Assembly (NCBI GenBank): GCA_943788445.1
Contig: CALSQH010000006.1
Span: 120,071 to 184,070 of the forward strand
Direction: 5' to 3'
DNA: 64,000 nucleotides
Source of the DNA: an uncultured Pseudomonadales bacterium
GTDB taxonomy: Bacteria > Pseudomonadota > Gammaproteobacteria > Pseudomonadales > Porticoccaceae
Shown here piece by piece: positions 27,060 to 39,129 of this stretch. Position numbers and translations under genes: made by a program. Position 1 is the stretch's first letter; each line of letters begins with the position of its first letter. Below the pieces are notes generated by a model. The model ran no database searches and had not been told where the DNA came from. It saw only the letters and a list, made by a program, of their open reading frames with translations.

Positions 27060-29480
27060 TCAACGCCCACTCTGGGATAATATCTCACGACTTCCGTTAC
27101 TACTCATCGGACTAACCACACCACTGACTTCCATCTGTTCGATTAGTCGTGCAGCACGGTTATAGCCAACCCTCAATTTGCGCTGTACGGATGAAATAGA
27201 GGCTTTACGGCTTTCGAGAACAAAGGCGACTGCTTCGTCGTAGAGTGGATCTGACTCGTCATCTTGTTCCCCGCCCTCTTCATTGTTGCTGAAGCCCGGT
27301 ACGGGTATGCCTGAAACTGCGGCTTCATCGGTGATTTCAGTGAGGTAGTTGGGTTCGCCGCGGCGCTTCCAATCGGCGACGACTTTGTGGACTTCATGGT
27401 CATCGACAAAGGCGCCATGAACACGTTCCGGAACGCTAGTACCTGGTGGCAAGTAGAGCATATCGCCATTGCCGAGTAGTTGCTCAGCTCCGCCTTGATC
27501 GAGAATGGTTCTGGAGTCGATTTTAGAGGAGACTTGAAAGGCAATTCGGGTCGGTACGTTGGCTTTGATTAAGCCGGTGATTACATCTACCGAGGGTCGC
27601 TGGGTGGCGAGGATTAAATGAATGCCTGCGGCACGCGCTTTCTGGGCGATACGGGCAATTAGTTGTTCGACCTTTTTGCCGACGATCATCATCATGTCGG
27701 CAAATTCATCGATCACTACAACTATGTGCGGGAGGGTTTCCAAGGTTGGCGCTTCCGGTGGTTCTTCAGTGCCGTCCCAGCCCATTTCAGAGGGGTCAAA
27801 TGTCCACAGTGGATCTGTTATTGGATTGCCGGATTTAATGGCATCTTCAATCTTGCGGTTGTAGCCGGCTAGATTACGCACGCCAAGTGCAGCCATCAGT
27901 TTATAGCGTCGCTCCATCTCGCCGACACACCAGCGAAGTCCACTGGCGGCATCTTTCATGTCGGTAATGACAGGCGTCAATAGATGCGGAATGCCGTCGT
28001 ATACTGACAGCTCAAGCATTTTCGGGTCGATAAGGATTAACTTAACTTCTTCTGGCGAGGCTTTAAATAGCAGACTTAGTAGCATGGTATTGATGCCTAC
28101 GGATTTACCTGAACCAGTGGTTCCAGCTACCAATAAGTGCGGCATACGGGCTAGATCGGCAACGATTGGTAGTCCGGCAATATCGTGCCCCAGAGCCAAG
28201 GTGACCGGTGACGATGAGCGGTCATAGGATTCGGATGAGAGGATTTCGCTGAGGCGAACCATCTGGCGTTTTTCATTGGGTATTTCAATACCAACCACCG
28301 ATTTTCCGGGTATCACTTCTACTACTCGAACGCTGATAACCGCCATCGAGCGGGCTAGATCTTTAGCCAAGCCGGTAATGCGGCTAACCTTGATACCCGC
28401 AGCGGGCTGTATTTCAAAGCGCGTCACTACTGGGCCGGGAAGTACTTCTACGACATCTGCTTTAATACCGAAATCTAATAATTTGTGTTCTAAAAGACGC
28501 GATAAATGCTCAAGGGAGTCAGCGGAGTAACCTGTGCCCGAGTTATCATCGGCAGGATCGAGCAGGTTGATTTGAGGGAGTGTGCCGACAACCGCGCTGT
28601 CTTCAAATAGTGTTTGTTGTTTTTCGCGCTCTATACGCTTACTAATCACGGGCTTAGCTTTGGGTTCTTGAATGGTTGGCGGCACGCGAAACTTTTGTTT
28701 CTTGGTCTCGGTTTCCACTTTGACCTGTCGCTCCTTTAAAGCTTCACGAGATTTGGCTTTCTCTGCGCGGGCCATACGCCATTTGGCAAGCTTGCTGCGT
28801 GTAACATCATAAAAATGGATGGCAGCTAAACCTAAGCGGTCAATTAGTGCGATCCATGAAATATCGACAAAGACGGTGAGACCAAACAGGAACAGTGAGA
28901 GGAGTATCAGAGTGCTGCCAACATAGCTGAACACGGCCATGGTGGCGTCGCCGATTTTGTTGCCTAGTATACCGCCCACGCCAAACGGGTAGCTGTTATG
29001 GACTTCGGCGTATTGAATGTTGGCCAGCGAGGTGGCACTGATCATCACTAGCAAGAAGCCGATAACACGCAGAGTAAAGGTTACCGAATCAAAGGGATAT
29101 GCTTCGCGGAGAATATAGTTTTTTAGTATTTGTATGGCTCGAACTGCTAGTAGTGCCGGAAACAGATAGGCCATAACGCCAAATAAAGCATAGAAGATAT
29201 CGGCAACCCAAGCGCCGGCCAGACCGACGGCATTACTTATGTCGGCCCTAGAGCCTGTATGTGACCAGCCTGGATCGTCGGGTGAATAACTCAGCAGTGC
29301 TAGGAGAAGTATTGAGCAGAGTGCAATCCAACCGATTAAGGCACCCTCAGCTAACAATCGTTTGCTGCGGCTATCGTTTTTACTCAGATGCGTAGTAGTA
29401 GAATCGCGCTGCTTTTTTTTATCTTTGCTCAACGGGTCAATCCCTGTTATTTTTTTCAGGGTCAATTGTAGCCGGTTCAC
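27060..29480 (-). CDS. ftsK: DNA translocase FtsK
   Basis: The 806-residue protein is the division-linked DNA pump that helps resolve chromosome dimers at dif. After a basic N-terminal stretch it has four to five membrane helices (about residues 46-215; [20 protein letters not shown]). A charged linker follows ([20 protein letters not shown]) that is shorter than the long linker of E. coli, as in many marine relatives. The motor has Walker [18 protein letters not shown] and Walker [16 protein letters not shown]. The C-terminal gamma winged helix that reads KOPS is [20 protein letters not shown] and [18 protein letters not shown]. It is divergent from trxB. Confidence 0.97.
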   Translation of the reverse strand: MNRLQLTLKKITGIDPLSKDKKKQRDSTTTHLSKNDSRSKRLLAEGALIGWIALCSILLLALLSYSPDDPGWSHTGSRADISNAVGLAGAWVADIFYALFGVMAYLFPALLAVRAIQILKNYILREAYPFDSVTFTLRVIGFLLVMISATSLANIQYAEVHNSYPFGVGGILGNKIGDATMAVFSYVGSTLILLSLFLFGLTVFVDISWIALIDRLGLAAIHFYDVTRSKLAKWRMARAEKAKSREALKERQVKVETETKKQKFRVPPTIQEPKAKPVISKRIEREKQQTLFEDSAVVGTLPQINLLDPADDNSGTGYSADSLEHLSRLLEHKLLDFGIKADVVEVLPGPVVTRFEIQPAAGIKVSRITGLAKDLARSMAVISVRVVEVIPGKSVVGIEIPNEKRQMVRLSEILSSESYDRSSSPVTLALGHDIAGLPIVADLARMPHLLVAGTTGSGKSVGINTMLLSLLFKASPEEVKLILIDPKMLELSVYDGIPHLLTPVITDMKDAASGLRWCVGEMERRYKLMAALGVRNLAGYNRKIEDAIKSGNPITDPLWTFDPSEMGWDGTEEPPEAPTLETLPHIVVVIDEFADMMMIVGKKVEQLIARIAQKARAAGIHLILATQRPSVDVITGLIKANVPTRIAFQVSSKIDSRTILDQGGAEQLLGNGDMLYLPPGTSVPERVHGAFVDDHEVHKVVADWKRRGEPNYLTEITDEAAVSGIPVPGFSNNEEGGEQDDESDPLYDEAVAFVLESRKASISSVQRKLRVGYNRAARLIEQMEVSGVVSPMSSNGSREILSQSGR

Positions 29481-29586
29481 AATTAAAAGCCATGTTTGAG
29501 CTGTTGATAATAGACAACTTTGATGAACTCTTATTGATATAAAAGCCAGATTTGAATGTTTTATAACAGATTGTTTAAAAACCTAT

Positions 29587-29614
29587 TTGTCCTTTAGATA
29601 GGATTGATTATGAT
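29587..29614 (+). promoter_or_regulatory. candidate promoter of trxB
   Basis: TTGTCC (29587-29592) and TATGAT (29609-29614) are 16 bp apart, in the 202-bp divergent region between ftsK and trxB and about 70 bases before the trxB start. A direct repeat of TTATTTAAAACC follows. The call rests on hexamer likeness. Confidence 0.4.
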
Positions 29615-29655
29615 AGCGCCCCTTATTTAAAACCTATAACTAAACCTTTATTTAA

Positions 29656-30639
<984 letters not shown>

Positions 30640-30657
30640 ACTTTAGGGCAATCGGGG

Positions 30658-31377
30658 ATGCAGATTCCACTGCTTGATCAAGAGGATCCACAGTTTCCGG
30701 ATCCTCGTCGCGCGCTGGTAGAACCAGACGGTCTTCTGGCTGCTGGCGGCAATCTCTCCCCTGCTACCTTAATAAACGCTTATCGCCAGGGAATCTTTCC
30801 CTGGTTTCAGGATGATGATCCTATTCTGTGGTGGAGCCCTGCCACTCGCTGTGTTATTCAACCCTCGACGTTTCATCGCTCTAAAAGTCTCGCTAAAACA
30901 CTTCGTCGCACGGATTACTCTGTCACCAGCAATCGTGCCTTTGAAGAGGTTATCTCTGCTTGCAGCGATCCGCGGGATATGGAGGGTGAAACCTGGATCA
31001 CTGAAGAAATGATCGAGGCATATTGTGATCTACATAAACAGGGGTATGCTCATTCCGTTGAGGTGTGGCGTGAAGATAGTCTGGTTGGCGGTCTCTACGG
31101 GATCGCTATTGGCAGTCTGTTCTGTGGCGAGTCAATGTTTAGCCGCAGCGCCAATGCTTCTAAAATAGCGATGGCGCACCTCTGTCGCTGGGGCTGTGAG
31201 TCTGGACTTGAGTTGATTGATTGCCAGTTAGTAAATTCACATCTGTTAAGTCTCGGCGCAGAGTCTATAAGCCGAGAGGTTTTTTTAACGCAATTGCATA
31301 GCAACCGAGACAGGGTTGTCGGCTGGGATTTTCTTGGATCAGCTGAGTCACCTCAGCGACTCGCTTTTACTTGGTAG
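30658..31377 (+). CDS. aat: leucyl/phenylalanyl-tRNA-protein transferase
   Basis: The 239-residue enzyme adds Leu or Phe to proteins with N-terminal Arg or Lys, marking them for ClpS/ClpAP. Family signatures are DPRRALVEPDGLLAAGGNLS, AYRQGIFPWFQDDDPILWWS, GLYGIAIGSLFCGESMFSR and LIDCQLVNSHLLSLGAESIS. It follows trxB by 18 bases. Its neighbours bpt, clpA and clpS encode the rest of the N-end rule pathway, so the whole route is encoded within 5 kb. Confidence 0.96.
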   Translation: MQIPLLDQEDPQFPDPRRALVEPDGLLAAGGNLSPATLINAYRQGIFPWFQDDDPILWWSPATRCVIQPSTFHRSKSLAKTLRRTDYSVTSNRAFEEVISACSDPRDMEGETWITEEMIEAYCDLHKQGYAHSVEVWREDSLVGGLYGIAIGSLFCGESMFSRSANASKIAMAHLCRWGCESGLELIDCQLVNSHLLSLGAESISREVFLTQLHSNRDRVVGWDFLGSAESPQRLAFTW

Positions 31378-31510
31378 CTCTGCTGGATAACCTTGGATTT
31401 AAAAGCCATCGACACAGCAAGAAAAAACCATTATTGAGTATCGGCAAACACTAAGCTAACCTTTAACTCATTATCTAAAAAAAGATATTCCAATAGGCGG
31501 CTAACCTTTA

Positions 31511-32233
31511 ATGACTCGAGATATATCGCCAGATATAGGCACTATAAAGCTTTGCTTAACTGAGCCCCATGATTGCAGTTATTTGCAGGGTCGCCGCTCT
31601 ACAACTGCGTTTGTTGATCCTGATGTGGTGATTGATACGGATCTTTACTCGAGAATGGCGGCCATGGGCTTTCGCCGCAGCGGGCCTTATCTGTATGCCC
31701 CTATGTGCGCCCAGTGCAACGCTTGCACGCCTGCGCGAGTCCCAGCGGCTAGCTTTAAGTGGAGTCGTTCGCAAAAGCGTTGCTGGGTTAAAAATGCCGA
31801 CATTATGGTTGAGCAGTTGAGTTCGATAAATATTGGCGAGCACTTTCCGCTTTACGCACGCTATATTAATGAGCGCCACAAAGATGGCGATATGTACCCA
31901 GCGTCCAGGCATCAATTTGAAGATTTTCTCGGCAATCCCTGGCCCTGCACGCAGTTTCTTGAGTTCCGATTAGCGGACAAGTTAATTGGCTGCGCGGTTG
32001 TCGATGTTATTAACAATGGTCTGTCGGCTATCTATACCTATTTTGACCCAGCATACACCGATCGGGGGCTGGGTAATCTGGCGGTACTTTTTCAGATCAC
32101 TATGGCCCAACGACTGGGCTTAGATTATTTGTATTTGGGCTATTGGATTGCCGATTGTGCGAAGATGAAATACAAAACCAACTATCGCCCGCTTGAGTTA
32201 TACCGAGAAAATAATTGGCGAATGGCCGAATGA
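31511..32233 (+). CDS. bpt: bacterial Asp/Glu leucyltransferase Bpt
   Basis: The 240-residue protein resembles eukaryotic arginyltransferase (ATE) but in bacteria adds Leu to N-terminal Asp or Glu. Signatures are CSYLQGRRSTTAFVDPD, the cysteine-rich YAPMCAQCNACTPARVP near residue 62, RYINERHKDGDMYPASRHQF and YTYFDPAYTDRGLGNLAVLF. It often appears as ate in older annotation. The 134-bp gap after aat carries a 12-bp direct repeat GCTAACCTTTAA (31455 and 31500), the second copy overlapping the start codon. No Shine-Dalgarno is visible, so translation may be coupled or weak. Confidence 0.92.
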   Translation: MTRDISPDIGTIKLCLTEPHDCSYLQGRRSTTAFVDPDVVIDTDLYSRMAAMGFRRSGPYLYAPMCAQCNACTPARVPAASFKWSRSQKRCWVKNADIMVEQLSSINIGEHFPLYARYINERHKDGDMYPASRHQFEDFLGNPWPCTQFLEFRLADKLIGCAVVDVINNGLSAIYTYFDPAYTDRGLGNLAVLFQITMAQRLGLDYLYLGYWIADCAKMKYKTNYRPLELYRENNWRMAE

Positions 32234-32336
32234 CTTTGCTATGCGGGGCGTTTTAGGGCAAACTTGCCGCGCTTTTTACGCAACAGCACAGTAACGCACA
32301 ACAAACATTCTTATCTGACAGGCAATAAATAAGCTT

Positions 32337-32555
32337 ATGGCGAAAGAAGACCACATTGAATTTGAAGGAGAGGTCATCGACACTCTTCCCAACACGACTT
32401 TCCGAGTAAAACTGGAAAATGATCACGTTATCATTGCCCATATCTCTGGCAAGATGCGCAAACACTACATTCGTATTCTTACGGGTGACAAGGTTAAGGT
32501 TGAGATGACTCCCTATGACCTGACTAAGGGTCGTATTACCTTTAGAGAGCGATAA
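32337..32555 (+). CDS. infA: translation initiation factor IF-1
   Basis: This 72-residue protein is a single S1/OB domain, exactly the usual IF-1 length: [68 protein letters not shown]. It binds the ribosomal A site during initiation. It follows bpt in the same direction and converges with clpA, as in Pseudomonas. The start ATG has a poor ribosome site (AATAAGCTT). Confidence 0.98.
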   Translation: MAKEDHIEFEGEVIDTLPNTTFRVKLENDHVIIAHISGKMRKHYIRILTGDKVKVEMTPYDLTKGRITFRER

Positions 32556-32713
32556 TAGTTTCTGTAAAGTGTTTCTTTTTAGATGCACTCCTCAGATACT
32601 TTTACAAAAGAACGAACAAAACCGCATCAAGTGAACCCCAGTGATTTAAAGGGGCTACTTTCGGCGGTTTAGTTGTTTATGGTTGTAGCTTTTTTGTTGC
32701 TGTTAGTTACGGA

Positions 32714-34990
32714 TTATTGACTGGTCGCCATCTCAGCTTCAGTTCGAACGACTAATTCACCGTCTTCCACGCTGACATAGGCTGTGCCGCCTTTTTCCGA
32801 CAGACTGCCAAATAATACTTCCTCAGCTAATGGCTTCTTGATCTTTTCTTGTAACAATCGCTCCATCGGGCGTGCGCCCATCTTCACGTCATAGCCATTT
32901 TCCGCGAGCCACAGACGCGCATCATCGTCGATTTCAAGAAAGACTTTTTTGCCATCAAGTTGTGACTGCAACTGAACCAAGAACTTATCGACCACAGTTG
33001 TAATTACTTTCATAGTCAGCTCACCAAATTGCACAATAGAATCTAGGCGGTTGCGGAATTCTGGGGTGAACATCTTTTTAATCGCTTCCATACCGTCTGT
33101 GCGATGATCTTGAGTGGCAAAGCCAATCGAAGAACGGCTCATCAACTCAGCACCGGCATTGGTAGTCATAATCAAGATGACGTTGCGGAAATCCGCTTTG
33201 CGTCCATTATTGTCCGTTAGGGTACCGTGATCCATGACTTGCAAGAGTAAATTGAAAACATCCGGGTGGGCCTTCTCGACTTCATCGAGCAGGATAACTG
33301 AATGTGGGTGCTTGGTAACGGCATCGGTTAACAGTCCACCCTGATCGTATCCGACGTAGCCGGGAGGCGCGCCAATTAAACGCGATACAGTGTGACGCTC
33401 CATATATTCAGACATATCAAAGCGCACCAACTCAATACCGAGAATATTCGCTAGCTGGCGACTCACCTCTGTCTTACCCACACCAGTTGGCCCGGCAAAC
33501 AGGAAGCTACCGATGGGTTTGGTGCCCTCGCGGAGACCGGCACGAGCCATTTTGATGGATGTTGATAGCGCATCAATTGCAGGATCTTGACCAAAGACAA
33601 CCATTTTAAGTTTATCGGCAAGACCTTTAAGCTGCTCTTTATCGGAGCTGGAAACACTTTTAGCTGGTATGCGTGCGATCTTTGAAATAACCAATTCGAT
33701 ATCGCTGACACCAATCGACTTCTTGCGCTTGGATGCTGGCTGAAGTCGCTGATAAGCCCCGGCTTCATCGATCACATCTATCGCCTTGTCGGGCAAAAAA
33801 CGATCGTTGATATGCTTGGCGGCAAGCTCAGCGGCGACCTTGAGTGATGGGTTGGTGAACTTGAGATCGTGGTGCTCTTCAAAGCGGGACTTTAAGCCCT
33901 TTAGAATTTCATAGGTTTCGTCAATGCTGGGCTCTTCGACATCAATTTTCTGGAAGCGTCGAGACAGTGCCTGATCTTTCTCAAAGATACCGCGATACTC
34001 TTGGTAGGTTGTTGAGCCAAAGCAGCGCAACTTTCCTGAGGATAAAAGTGGCTTGAGTAGATTAGAGGCATCCATAACGCCACCTGAAGCGGCTCCAGCA
34101 CCGATGATGGTGTGGATTTCGTCAATAAATAATATCGATTTATCACGCTTTCCCAGCTCGGCGATAATGCCTTTAAGACGTTTTTCAAAATCACCGCGAT
34201 ACTTTGTGCCGGCTAATAAGCCGCCCATATCGAGTGAATAAACAATGCTGCCAATCATGGGTTCTGGAACATTACCCTCAACAATAAGTTTTGCTAAACC
34301 TTCGGCAATGGCGGTTTTTCCGACACCTGATTCGCCCACTAATAGCGGATTATTCTTGCGTCGACGAACAAGTATTTGACTGACTCGCTCGACCTCGGCA
34401 GCACGACCTATTAGCGGATCAATTTGCCCAGTGGATGCCAATTCGTTGAGGTTGGTTGCAAATTGGCTGAGCAGGCTCTCATCTTGGGTTTCGCCTGCAG
34501 GAGCGCTTTCATTTTCGTTAGCGGTCTCTTCATTTGTGTTTTCTGGCTGATCGACATATTTGGATATGCCGTGAGATATATAGTTGACCACATCGATACG
34601 CGCAACATTTTGCAGGCGCAAAAAGTAGACCGCTTGGCTCTCTTGCTCGCTAAAGATAGCGACGATAACATTGGCGCCGACAACTTCACTGTGATTGGCC
34701 GAATTAACCTGAAACACTGCGCGCTGTAGAACCCGCTGAAAGCCATGAGTAGGTTGAGTTTCCTGTTCAAGCTGGGCATCGCCTATAGTTGGCGTTGTGG
34801 AGTCGACAAATTCGACTAGATCTTGCCTGAGTATGCTGAGATCTGCACCGCAGGCTTTGAGGACGCTCGAGGCTGACGCATCATCTAACAGGGCTAAGAG
34901 CAGGTGTTCAACAGTCATAAATTCGTGACGTTTGTCACGGGCACTTTTGAACGCGAGATTGAGGGTGACTTCGAGTTCTCTACTAAGCAT
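32714..34990 (-). CDS. clpA: ATP-dependent Clp protease ATP-binding subunit ClpA
   Basis: The 758-residue unfoldase feeds ClpP and takes N-end rule substrates from ClpS. It has the Clp N-domain repeats ([20 protein letters not shown]), first AAA+ domain Walker [20 protein letters not shown], second domain Walker [18 protein letters not shown] and arginine finger region [17 protein letters not shown]. The lack of the long middle coil separates it from ClpB. The start is six bases after the clpS stop, so clpS-clpA is an operon. The linker after the N-domain is rich in Asn/Glu ([20 protein letters not shown]), a region that varies in the family. Confidence 0.97.
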   Translation of the reverse strand: MLSRELEVTLNLAFKSARDKRHEFMTVEHLLLALLDDASASSVLKACGADLSILRQDLVEFVDSTTPTIGDAQLEQETQPTHGFQRVLQRAVFQVNSANHSEVVGANVIVAIFSEQESQAVYFLRLQNVARIDVVNYISHGISKYVDQPENTNEETANENESAPAGETQDESLLSQFATNLNELASTGQIDPLIGRAAEVERVSQILVRRRKNNPLLVGESGVGKTAIAEGLAKLIVEGNVPEPMIGSIVYSLDMGGLLAGTKYRGDFEKRLKGIIAELGKRDKSILFIDEIHTIIGAGAASGGVMDASNLLKPLLSSGKLRCFGSTTYQEYRGIFEKDQALSRRFQKIDVEEPSIDETYEILKGLKSRFEEHHDLKFTNPSLKVAAELAAKHINDRFLPDKAIDVIDEAGAYQRLQPASKRKKSIGVSDIELVISKIARIPAKSVSSSDKEQLKGLADKLKMVVFGQDPAIDALSTSIKMARAGLREGTKPIGSFLFAGPTGVGKTEVSRQLANILGIELVRFDMSEYMERHTVSRLIGAPPGYVGYDQGGLLTDAVTKHPHSVILLDEVEKAHPDVFNLLLQVMDHGTLTDNNGRKADFRNVILIMTTNAGAELMSRSSIGFATQDHRTDGMEAIKKMFTPEFRNRLDSIVQFGELTMKVITTVVDKFLVQLQSQLDGKKVFLEIDDDARLWLAENGYDVKMGARPMERLLQEKIKKPLAEEVLFGSLSEKGGTAYVSVEDGELVVRTEAEMATSQ

Positions 34991-34996
34991 AATTAT

Positions 34997-35341
34997 TTAC
35001 TCTTCTTCATCGTTACAGGGTTCAATTTCACATAAAAGCGGATGCTGGTGGTCCCTCGAGTACTGATTAACTATGCCCGCTTTAGTCTCTGCTACATCTT
35101 GAGTATAGATGCCACAAACACCCTTTCCCTCGGTATGAATACTTAACATGATGCGCGTAGCATTTTCGCGCGTCAGCCCAAAAAACAGTTCTAATAACTC
35201 AACAACAAATTCCATCGGTGTATAGTCATCGTTTAAAAGTACTACTTTATATAGGGAAGGCTTCTTTAATTTTGGCCTTTCCTCTTCGACCACCGAATTG
35301 CTTTCATGTTGCCAATCTGTTGTATTTTTTTTGTCGCTCAT
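34997..35341 (-). CDS. clpS: ClpS adaptor protein
   Basis: This 114-residue adaptor delivers N-degron proteins to ClpAP. The core is [60 protein letters not shown]. The residues that line the N-degron pocket (the NDDYTPM stretch and the His of HTEGKG) are in place. The N-terminal 25 residues are polar. It is immediately upstream of clpA, and together with aat and bpt completes the N-end rule set. A terminator at 35421 isolates it from icd. Confidence 0.97.
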   Translation of the reverse strand: MSDKKNTTDWQHESNSVVEEERPKLKKPSLYKVVLLNDDYTPMEFVVELLELFFGLTRENATRIMLSIHTEGKGVCGIYTQDVAETKAGIVNQYSRDHQHPLLCEIEPCNDEEE

Positions 35342-35420
35342 TGATTTTTTGCCAAGTAGATTACATATAAATTACGAACCCTATCTTACAACAGATCACC
35401 TCTAGTAGCAGGACAGGCAC

Positions 35421-35452
35421 AAAAAAACCCGATCCTTAGACCGGGTTTTTTT
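35421..35452. terminator. bidirectional rho-independent terminator after icd
   Basis: Seven As, ACCCG, a loop, then CGGGT followed by seven Ts make a hairpin with A- and T-runs on both sides, so it works in either direction. It lies between icd (stop 35480) and clpS (start 35341), both on the minus strand, and ends icd transcription. Confidence 0.85.
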
Positions 35453-35479
35453 GCATTGTTGCCGCGTAAAAATTGTCGC

Positions 35480-36733
35480 TTACATATTCTCAATCATTAC
35501 ATCGCCAAATTGCGAGCAAGACATCAAAGTTGCATCAGGCATTAGACGCTCAAAGTCGTAAGTGACTTTCTTTTCAGAAATAGCACCCTCAATACCTTTG
35601 ATGACTAAATCTGCAGCATCGCCCCAACCCATATGACGTAGCATCATCTCGGCTGAAAGAATTAATGAACCTGGGTTAACCTTATCCTGACCGGCATACT
35701 TTGGTGCTGTACCGTGAGTGGCTTCAAAAATTGCCACATTATCGGAGAGATTTGCGCCTGGAGCAATACCAATACCACCCACCTGAGCTGCCAGAGCATC
35801 AGAGATATAATCGCCATTAAGATTCAGTGTTGCTAGAACACTGTACTCGTCAGGACGCAGAATGATCTGCTGCAACATAGCATCGGCAATCACATCTTTA
35901 ACAACGATGTCTTCACCAGTGTTAGGGTTTTTGATTACGTGCCAAGGACCGCCATCAAGTGGCTCTGCCGCAAACTGCTCTTTGGCGACTTCATAGCCCC
36001 AGTCACAGAAAGCACCTTCGGTAAACTTCATAATATTGCCCTTGTGGACAAGTGTTACCGATGGTTTGTTTTGGTCGATCGCATATTGAATCGCTTTGCT
36101 GACAAGGCGCTTAGTGCCCTGCTCTGATACCGGCTTAACGCCAATACCGCAATTATCTTCAAAACGAATTTTAGTGACACTCATTTCTTCTTTCAGAAAC
36201 TTAATAACTTTAGTCGCTTCTTCACTGCCGGCCTTCCACTCGATACCTGCATAAATATCTTCTGAATTTTCACGGAAGATGCACATATCAACTTTGTTAG
36301 GCTCTTTAACCGGTGAGGGAACGCCTTCAAACCAACGCACTGGACGCTGGCATACGAAAAGATCGAGCTCTTGGCGCAAGGCAACATTCAGTGAACGAAA
36401 GCCGCCGCCTACGGGAGTCGTCAGTGGGCCTTTAATTGAAACGGCATATTCTTTAACCGCTTCCAGAGTTTCCGCTGGGAACCAATCACCGTTGTATTTA
36501 TCTGCCGCTTTTTCGCCACAGAAAACTTCCATCCAGGAGATTTTCTTGTCGCCGGCATAGGCTTTCTCGACTGCGGCATCGATCACCTTGATCATTACAG
36601 GTGTAATATCTACACCAATGCCATCACCTTCAATAAAAGGGACGATTGGCTGGTTAGGAACGTTTAGTGAAAGATCTGAATTTACTGTAATTTTCTCACC
36701 AGATTGTGGTATCTGGATATGCTGGTATCCCAT
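35480..36733 (-). CDS. icd: isocitrate dehydrogenase (NADP+)
   Basis: The 417-residue enzyme oxidises isocitrate to 2-oxoglutarate. I use the second ATG (36733, [20 protein letters not shown]), which gives the usual N-terminus and better spacing to GGAGA. Key stretches are [19 protein letters not shown] [15 protein letters not shown], the substrate loop [20 protein letters not shown] with the regulatory Ser in the GGFRSLN turn, the Arg-rich [18 protein letters not shown] and [20 protein letters not shown]. The regulatory Ser fits control by AceK-type kinases. aceA and glcB at 44-49 kb compete for isocitrate. It is divergent from rluE. Confidence 0.95.
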   Translation of the reverse strand: MGYQHIQIPQSGEKITVNSDLSLNVPNQPIVPFIEGDGIGVDITPVMIKVIDAAVEKAYAGDKKISWMEVFCGEKAADKYNGDWFPAETLEAVKEYAVSIKGPLTTPVGGGFRSLNVALRQELDLFVCQRPVRWFEGVPSPVKEPNKVDMCIFRENSEDIYAGIEWKAGSEEATKVIKFLKEEMSVTKIRFEDNCGIGVKPVSEQGTKRLVSKAIQYAIDQNKPSVTLVHKGNIMKFTEGAFCDWGYEVAKEQFAAEPLDGGPWHVIKNPNTGEDIVVKDVIADAMLQQIILRPDEYSVLATLNLNGDYISDALAAQVGGIGIAPGANLSDNVAIFEATHGTAPKYAGQDKVNPGSLILSAEMMLRHMGWGDAADLVIKGIEGAISEKKVTYDFERLMPDATLMSCSQFGDVMIENM

Positions 36734-36855
36734 CATTGTCTCCGCAGGGTTGTAGGGTTTGTAAAATTATTACCGAAAGGCGGCATTTTAACATTATATT
36801 CACTCTTTTTTGTAACTCTGTTTCATTTACAATGTAAAAAAAGCTGAGAATCTTC

Positions 36856-37482
36856 GTGTCTAAACTGGTTTTATTTAACAAACCCTTTAATGTCTTAAGT
36901 CAATTTACTGATGATAACGGCAGAAAAACCCTTGCTGACTTTATTGGTATCAAGAATGTCTATGCAGCTGGTCGCTTGGATTATGATTCTGAAGGACTGC
37001 TATTGTTGACTGACGATGGTCAGTTACAGGCACGGATCAGTAGCCCCAAATTCAAATTAAGTAAAACTTACTGGGTTCAAGTTGAGGGGCAGGCCACTGA
37101 GGAACTCTGCGAACAGCTTCTTGGCGGCGTAAAACTTAAAGACGGTATGGCGTACGCTCTAAAATGCCGCCCTATCAATGAGCCCGAGCTATGGCCCCGT
37201 GTGCCGCCCATCAGAGAACGTCAAACGGTGACTGATAGCTGGATGGAAATTGTTATTGATGAGGGGCGCAATCGTCAGGTGCGCAGAATGACCGCCGCTG
37301 TTGGTTTGCCAACCCTTCGTCTAGTTAGAGCCGCGATTGGCCATTGGAATCTGAAAACCATTGCGCTCGGTGAATATCGTGTCGAAACTGTGCATGTGCC
37401 GACAGCAAAGAACAGCCATCGCCCGAAAAGTAAAATTGGCGTCAAGCCAAAGCCGAAAAAATCCCCACGACGAAGGACTTAG
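36856..37482 (+). CDS. rluE: 23S rRNA pseudouridine synthase RluE-like
   Basis: The 208-residue protein is a RsuA-family pseudouridine synthase that by family and position modifies U2457 in 23S rRNA. Signatures are KLVLFNKPFNVLSQFTDDNG, the catalytic Asp motif AAGRLDYDSEGLLLLTDDG near residue 35, and EGRNRQVRRMTAAVGLPTLR. There is no S4 domain at the N-terminus, as in RluE. The tail after residue 185 is very basic (PKSKIGVKPKPKKSPRRR). The start is GTG at 36856. It overlaps nothing but nudJ begins two bases after its stop. Confidence 0.9.
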   Translation: MSKLVLFNKPFNVLSQFTDDNGRKTLADFIGIKNVYAAGRLDYDSEGLLLLTDDGQLQARISSPKFKLSKTYWVQVEGQATEELCEQLLGGVKLKDGMAYALKCRPINEPELWPRVPPIRERQTVTDSWMEIVIDEGRNRQVRRMTAAVGLPTLRLVRAAIGHWNLKTIALGEYRVETVHVPTAKNSHRPKSKIGVKPKPKKSPRRRT

Positions 37483-37484
37483 CC

Positions 37485-37931
37485 TTGCCAAATAAAATAC
37501 ATTTAACCGTTGCCACTGTCGTTGAAAATGACGGTCAGTTTTTAATGGTTAAGGAAACCAACGACGGTCATCAAACCATTAATCAGCCTGCTGGGCATGT
37601 CGAACCCGGTGAAGATATTATTGCTGCGGCGCTGCGTGAGACATTCGAAGAAACGGGCTGGGAGGTTTCAGTTTGTGGGTTTCTCGGTATCTCGACCTAT
37701 CTGGCAGAGGCAACGGGTGTCACTTATTATCGTTTGACCTTTGTTGCAAAACCCCTCCGTTTTGATGCAGAGGCAACCATTGATCCAGATATCGATTTTG
37801 CGCTGTGGATGAGTCGCGAAGAAATTGAAGCTAATAAACAGCATTTGCGCAGCCCTGCCGTCATAGATTGCCTGAATGATTATCTGGCCAAGCGCATTTT
37901 CCCTATGGAAATATTTCGCAACGCTTTATAG
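37485..37931 (+). CDS. nudJ: NUDIX hydrolase NudJ
   Basis: The 148-residue protein contains the NUDIX box GHVEPGEDIIAAALRETFEETGW (about residues 38-60; G, E, REx2EE and G in register). NudJ hydrolyses thiamine pyrophosphate and some nucleoside di- and triphosphates, and its position between rluE and mnmA matches other gammaproteobacteria. The start is a TTG at 37485, two bases after the rluE stop, so translation is probably coupled. It opens with HLTVATVVENDGQFLMVKE. Confidence 0.9.
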   Translation: MPNKIHLTVATVVENDGQFLMVKETNDGHQTINQPAGHVEPGEDIIAAALRETFEETGWEVSVCGFLGISTYLAEATGVTYYRLTFVAKPLRFDAEATIDPDIDFALWMSREEIEANKQHLRSPAVIDCLNDYLAKRIFPMEIFRNAL

Positions 37932-38018
37932 TACTTGGCTTTATAGTGCCGAGCTTTATAGTACTGGCATTAATCGAATGGCCTCAAATAGGCAAAGTCA
38001 GTTTCAATCTGGTGAACC

Positions 38019-39113
38019 ATGAGTAAATCGCAAAAAGTTATTGTTGGCATGTCCGGTGGTGTAGATTCCTCGGTTGCTGCTTACCTGCTTATCGAGCAGG
38101 GTTACGATGTCGAGGGCCTGTTTATGAAAAACTGGGACGAAGACGACGATACCGAATACTGCACGGCCAAGGCTGATCTGGCTGATGCCCAGCAAGTTTG
38201 CGACAAGCTTAATATACCTCTGCACACCGCCAATTTCGCCTCGGACTACTGGGATAATGTATTTGAGCATTTTCTCGACGAATACCGCGCAGGCCGTACA
38301 CCCAATCCCGACATCCTCTGCAATCGTGAAATCAAATTTAAAGTATTCCTCGATTACGCGCAGATTCTCGGCGCGGACTATATCGCCACGGGTCACTACA
38401 GCCGTGTTGCTAACGTTGATGGTCAAACTCAGTTGTTGAAGGGGCTGGATAACAATAAAGATCAAAGCTATTTTCTGCATGCGGTAACTCAGGCTGCATT
38501 TGCCCAGTCCCTATTCCCCGTTGGGGAACTCGAAAAACCTGAAGTGCGAAGAATTGCCGAAAGTCAGGGTTTTGTCACCTCGACCAAAAAAGACAGTACC
38601 GGTATTTGTTTTATCGGTGAGCGGCGTTTTAAAGATTTTCTCGAACAGTATATTCCGGCCCAGCCCGGGGATATGGTGACTGCCGATGGTGATATTATCG
38701 GCCAGCATCAGGGGCTAATGTTTTATACCCTTGGCCAACGTCAGGGCTTGGGAATTGGTGGTGTCAAAAACAGTGCCAGTGACGAGCCTTGGTACAGTCT
38801 GCAAAAAGATTTAAACAACAATATTTTAATTGTCGGCCAGGGTGGTCAGCATCCGCTTTTGTTTACCGACACATTGAGAGCAGAGGGCTTAAATTGGATC
38901 AATGGGGCACCTCAGGCGCCCTTCTCCTGCATGGCTAAAACTCGCTATCGGCAGCCCGATCAAGAATGTCTTGTGACACCGACAGAGTCAGGCTGTGAAG
39001 TGAGTTTTACCGACCCTCAGCGTGCAGTCACTCCCGGTCAGTCGGTGGTGTTTTATCTCGCTGATCACTGTTTGGGTGGTGGCACTATTGAAAGCACATG
39101 GAATATGTCATGA
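38019..39113 (+). CDS. mnmA: tRNA-specific 2-thiouridylase MnmA
   Basis: The 364-residue enzyme thiolates U34 of tRNAs for Lys, Glu and Gln. The ATP-binding PP-loop is [18 protein letters not shown] at residues 7-24. The catalytic cysteines are Cys101 ([13 protein letters not shown]) and Cys197 ([13 protein letters not shown]). The C-terminal beta-barrel domain has [10 protein letters not shown] and [16 protein letters not shown]. Length is normal. It sits between nudJ and hflD in the widely conserved order and has the plus-strand gene hflD 16 bases downstream. Confidence 0.97.
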   Translation: MSKSQKVIVGMSGGVDSSVAAYLLIEQGYDVEGLFMKNWDEDDDTEYCTAKADLADAQQVCDKLNIPLHTANFASDYWDNVFEHFLDEYRAGRTPNPDILCNREIKFKVFLDYAQILGADYIATGHYSRVANVDGQTQLLKGLDNNKDQSYFLHAVTQAAFAQSLFPVGELEKPEVRRIAESQGFVTSTKKDSTGICFIGERRFKDFLEQYIPAQPGDMVTADGDIIGQHQGLMFYTLGQRQGLGIGGVKNSASDEPWYSLQKDLNNNILIVGQGGQHPLLFTDTLRAEGLNWINGAPQAPFSCMAKTRYRQPDQECLVTPTESGCEVSFTDPQRAVTPGQSVVFYLADHCLGGGTIESTWNMS

Positions 39114-39129
39114 AGAGATTTATTAACTA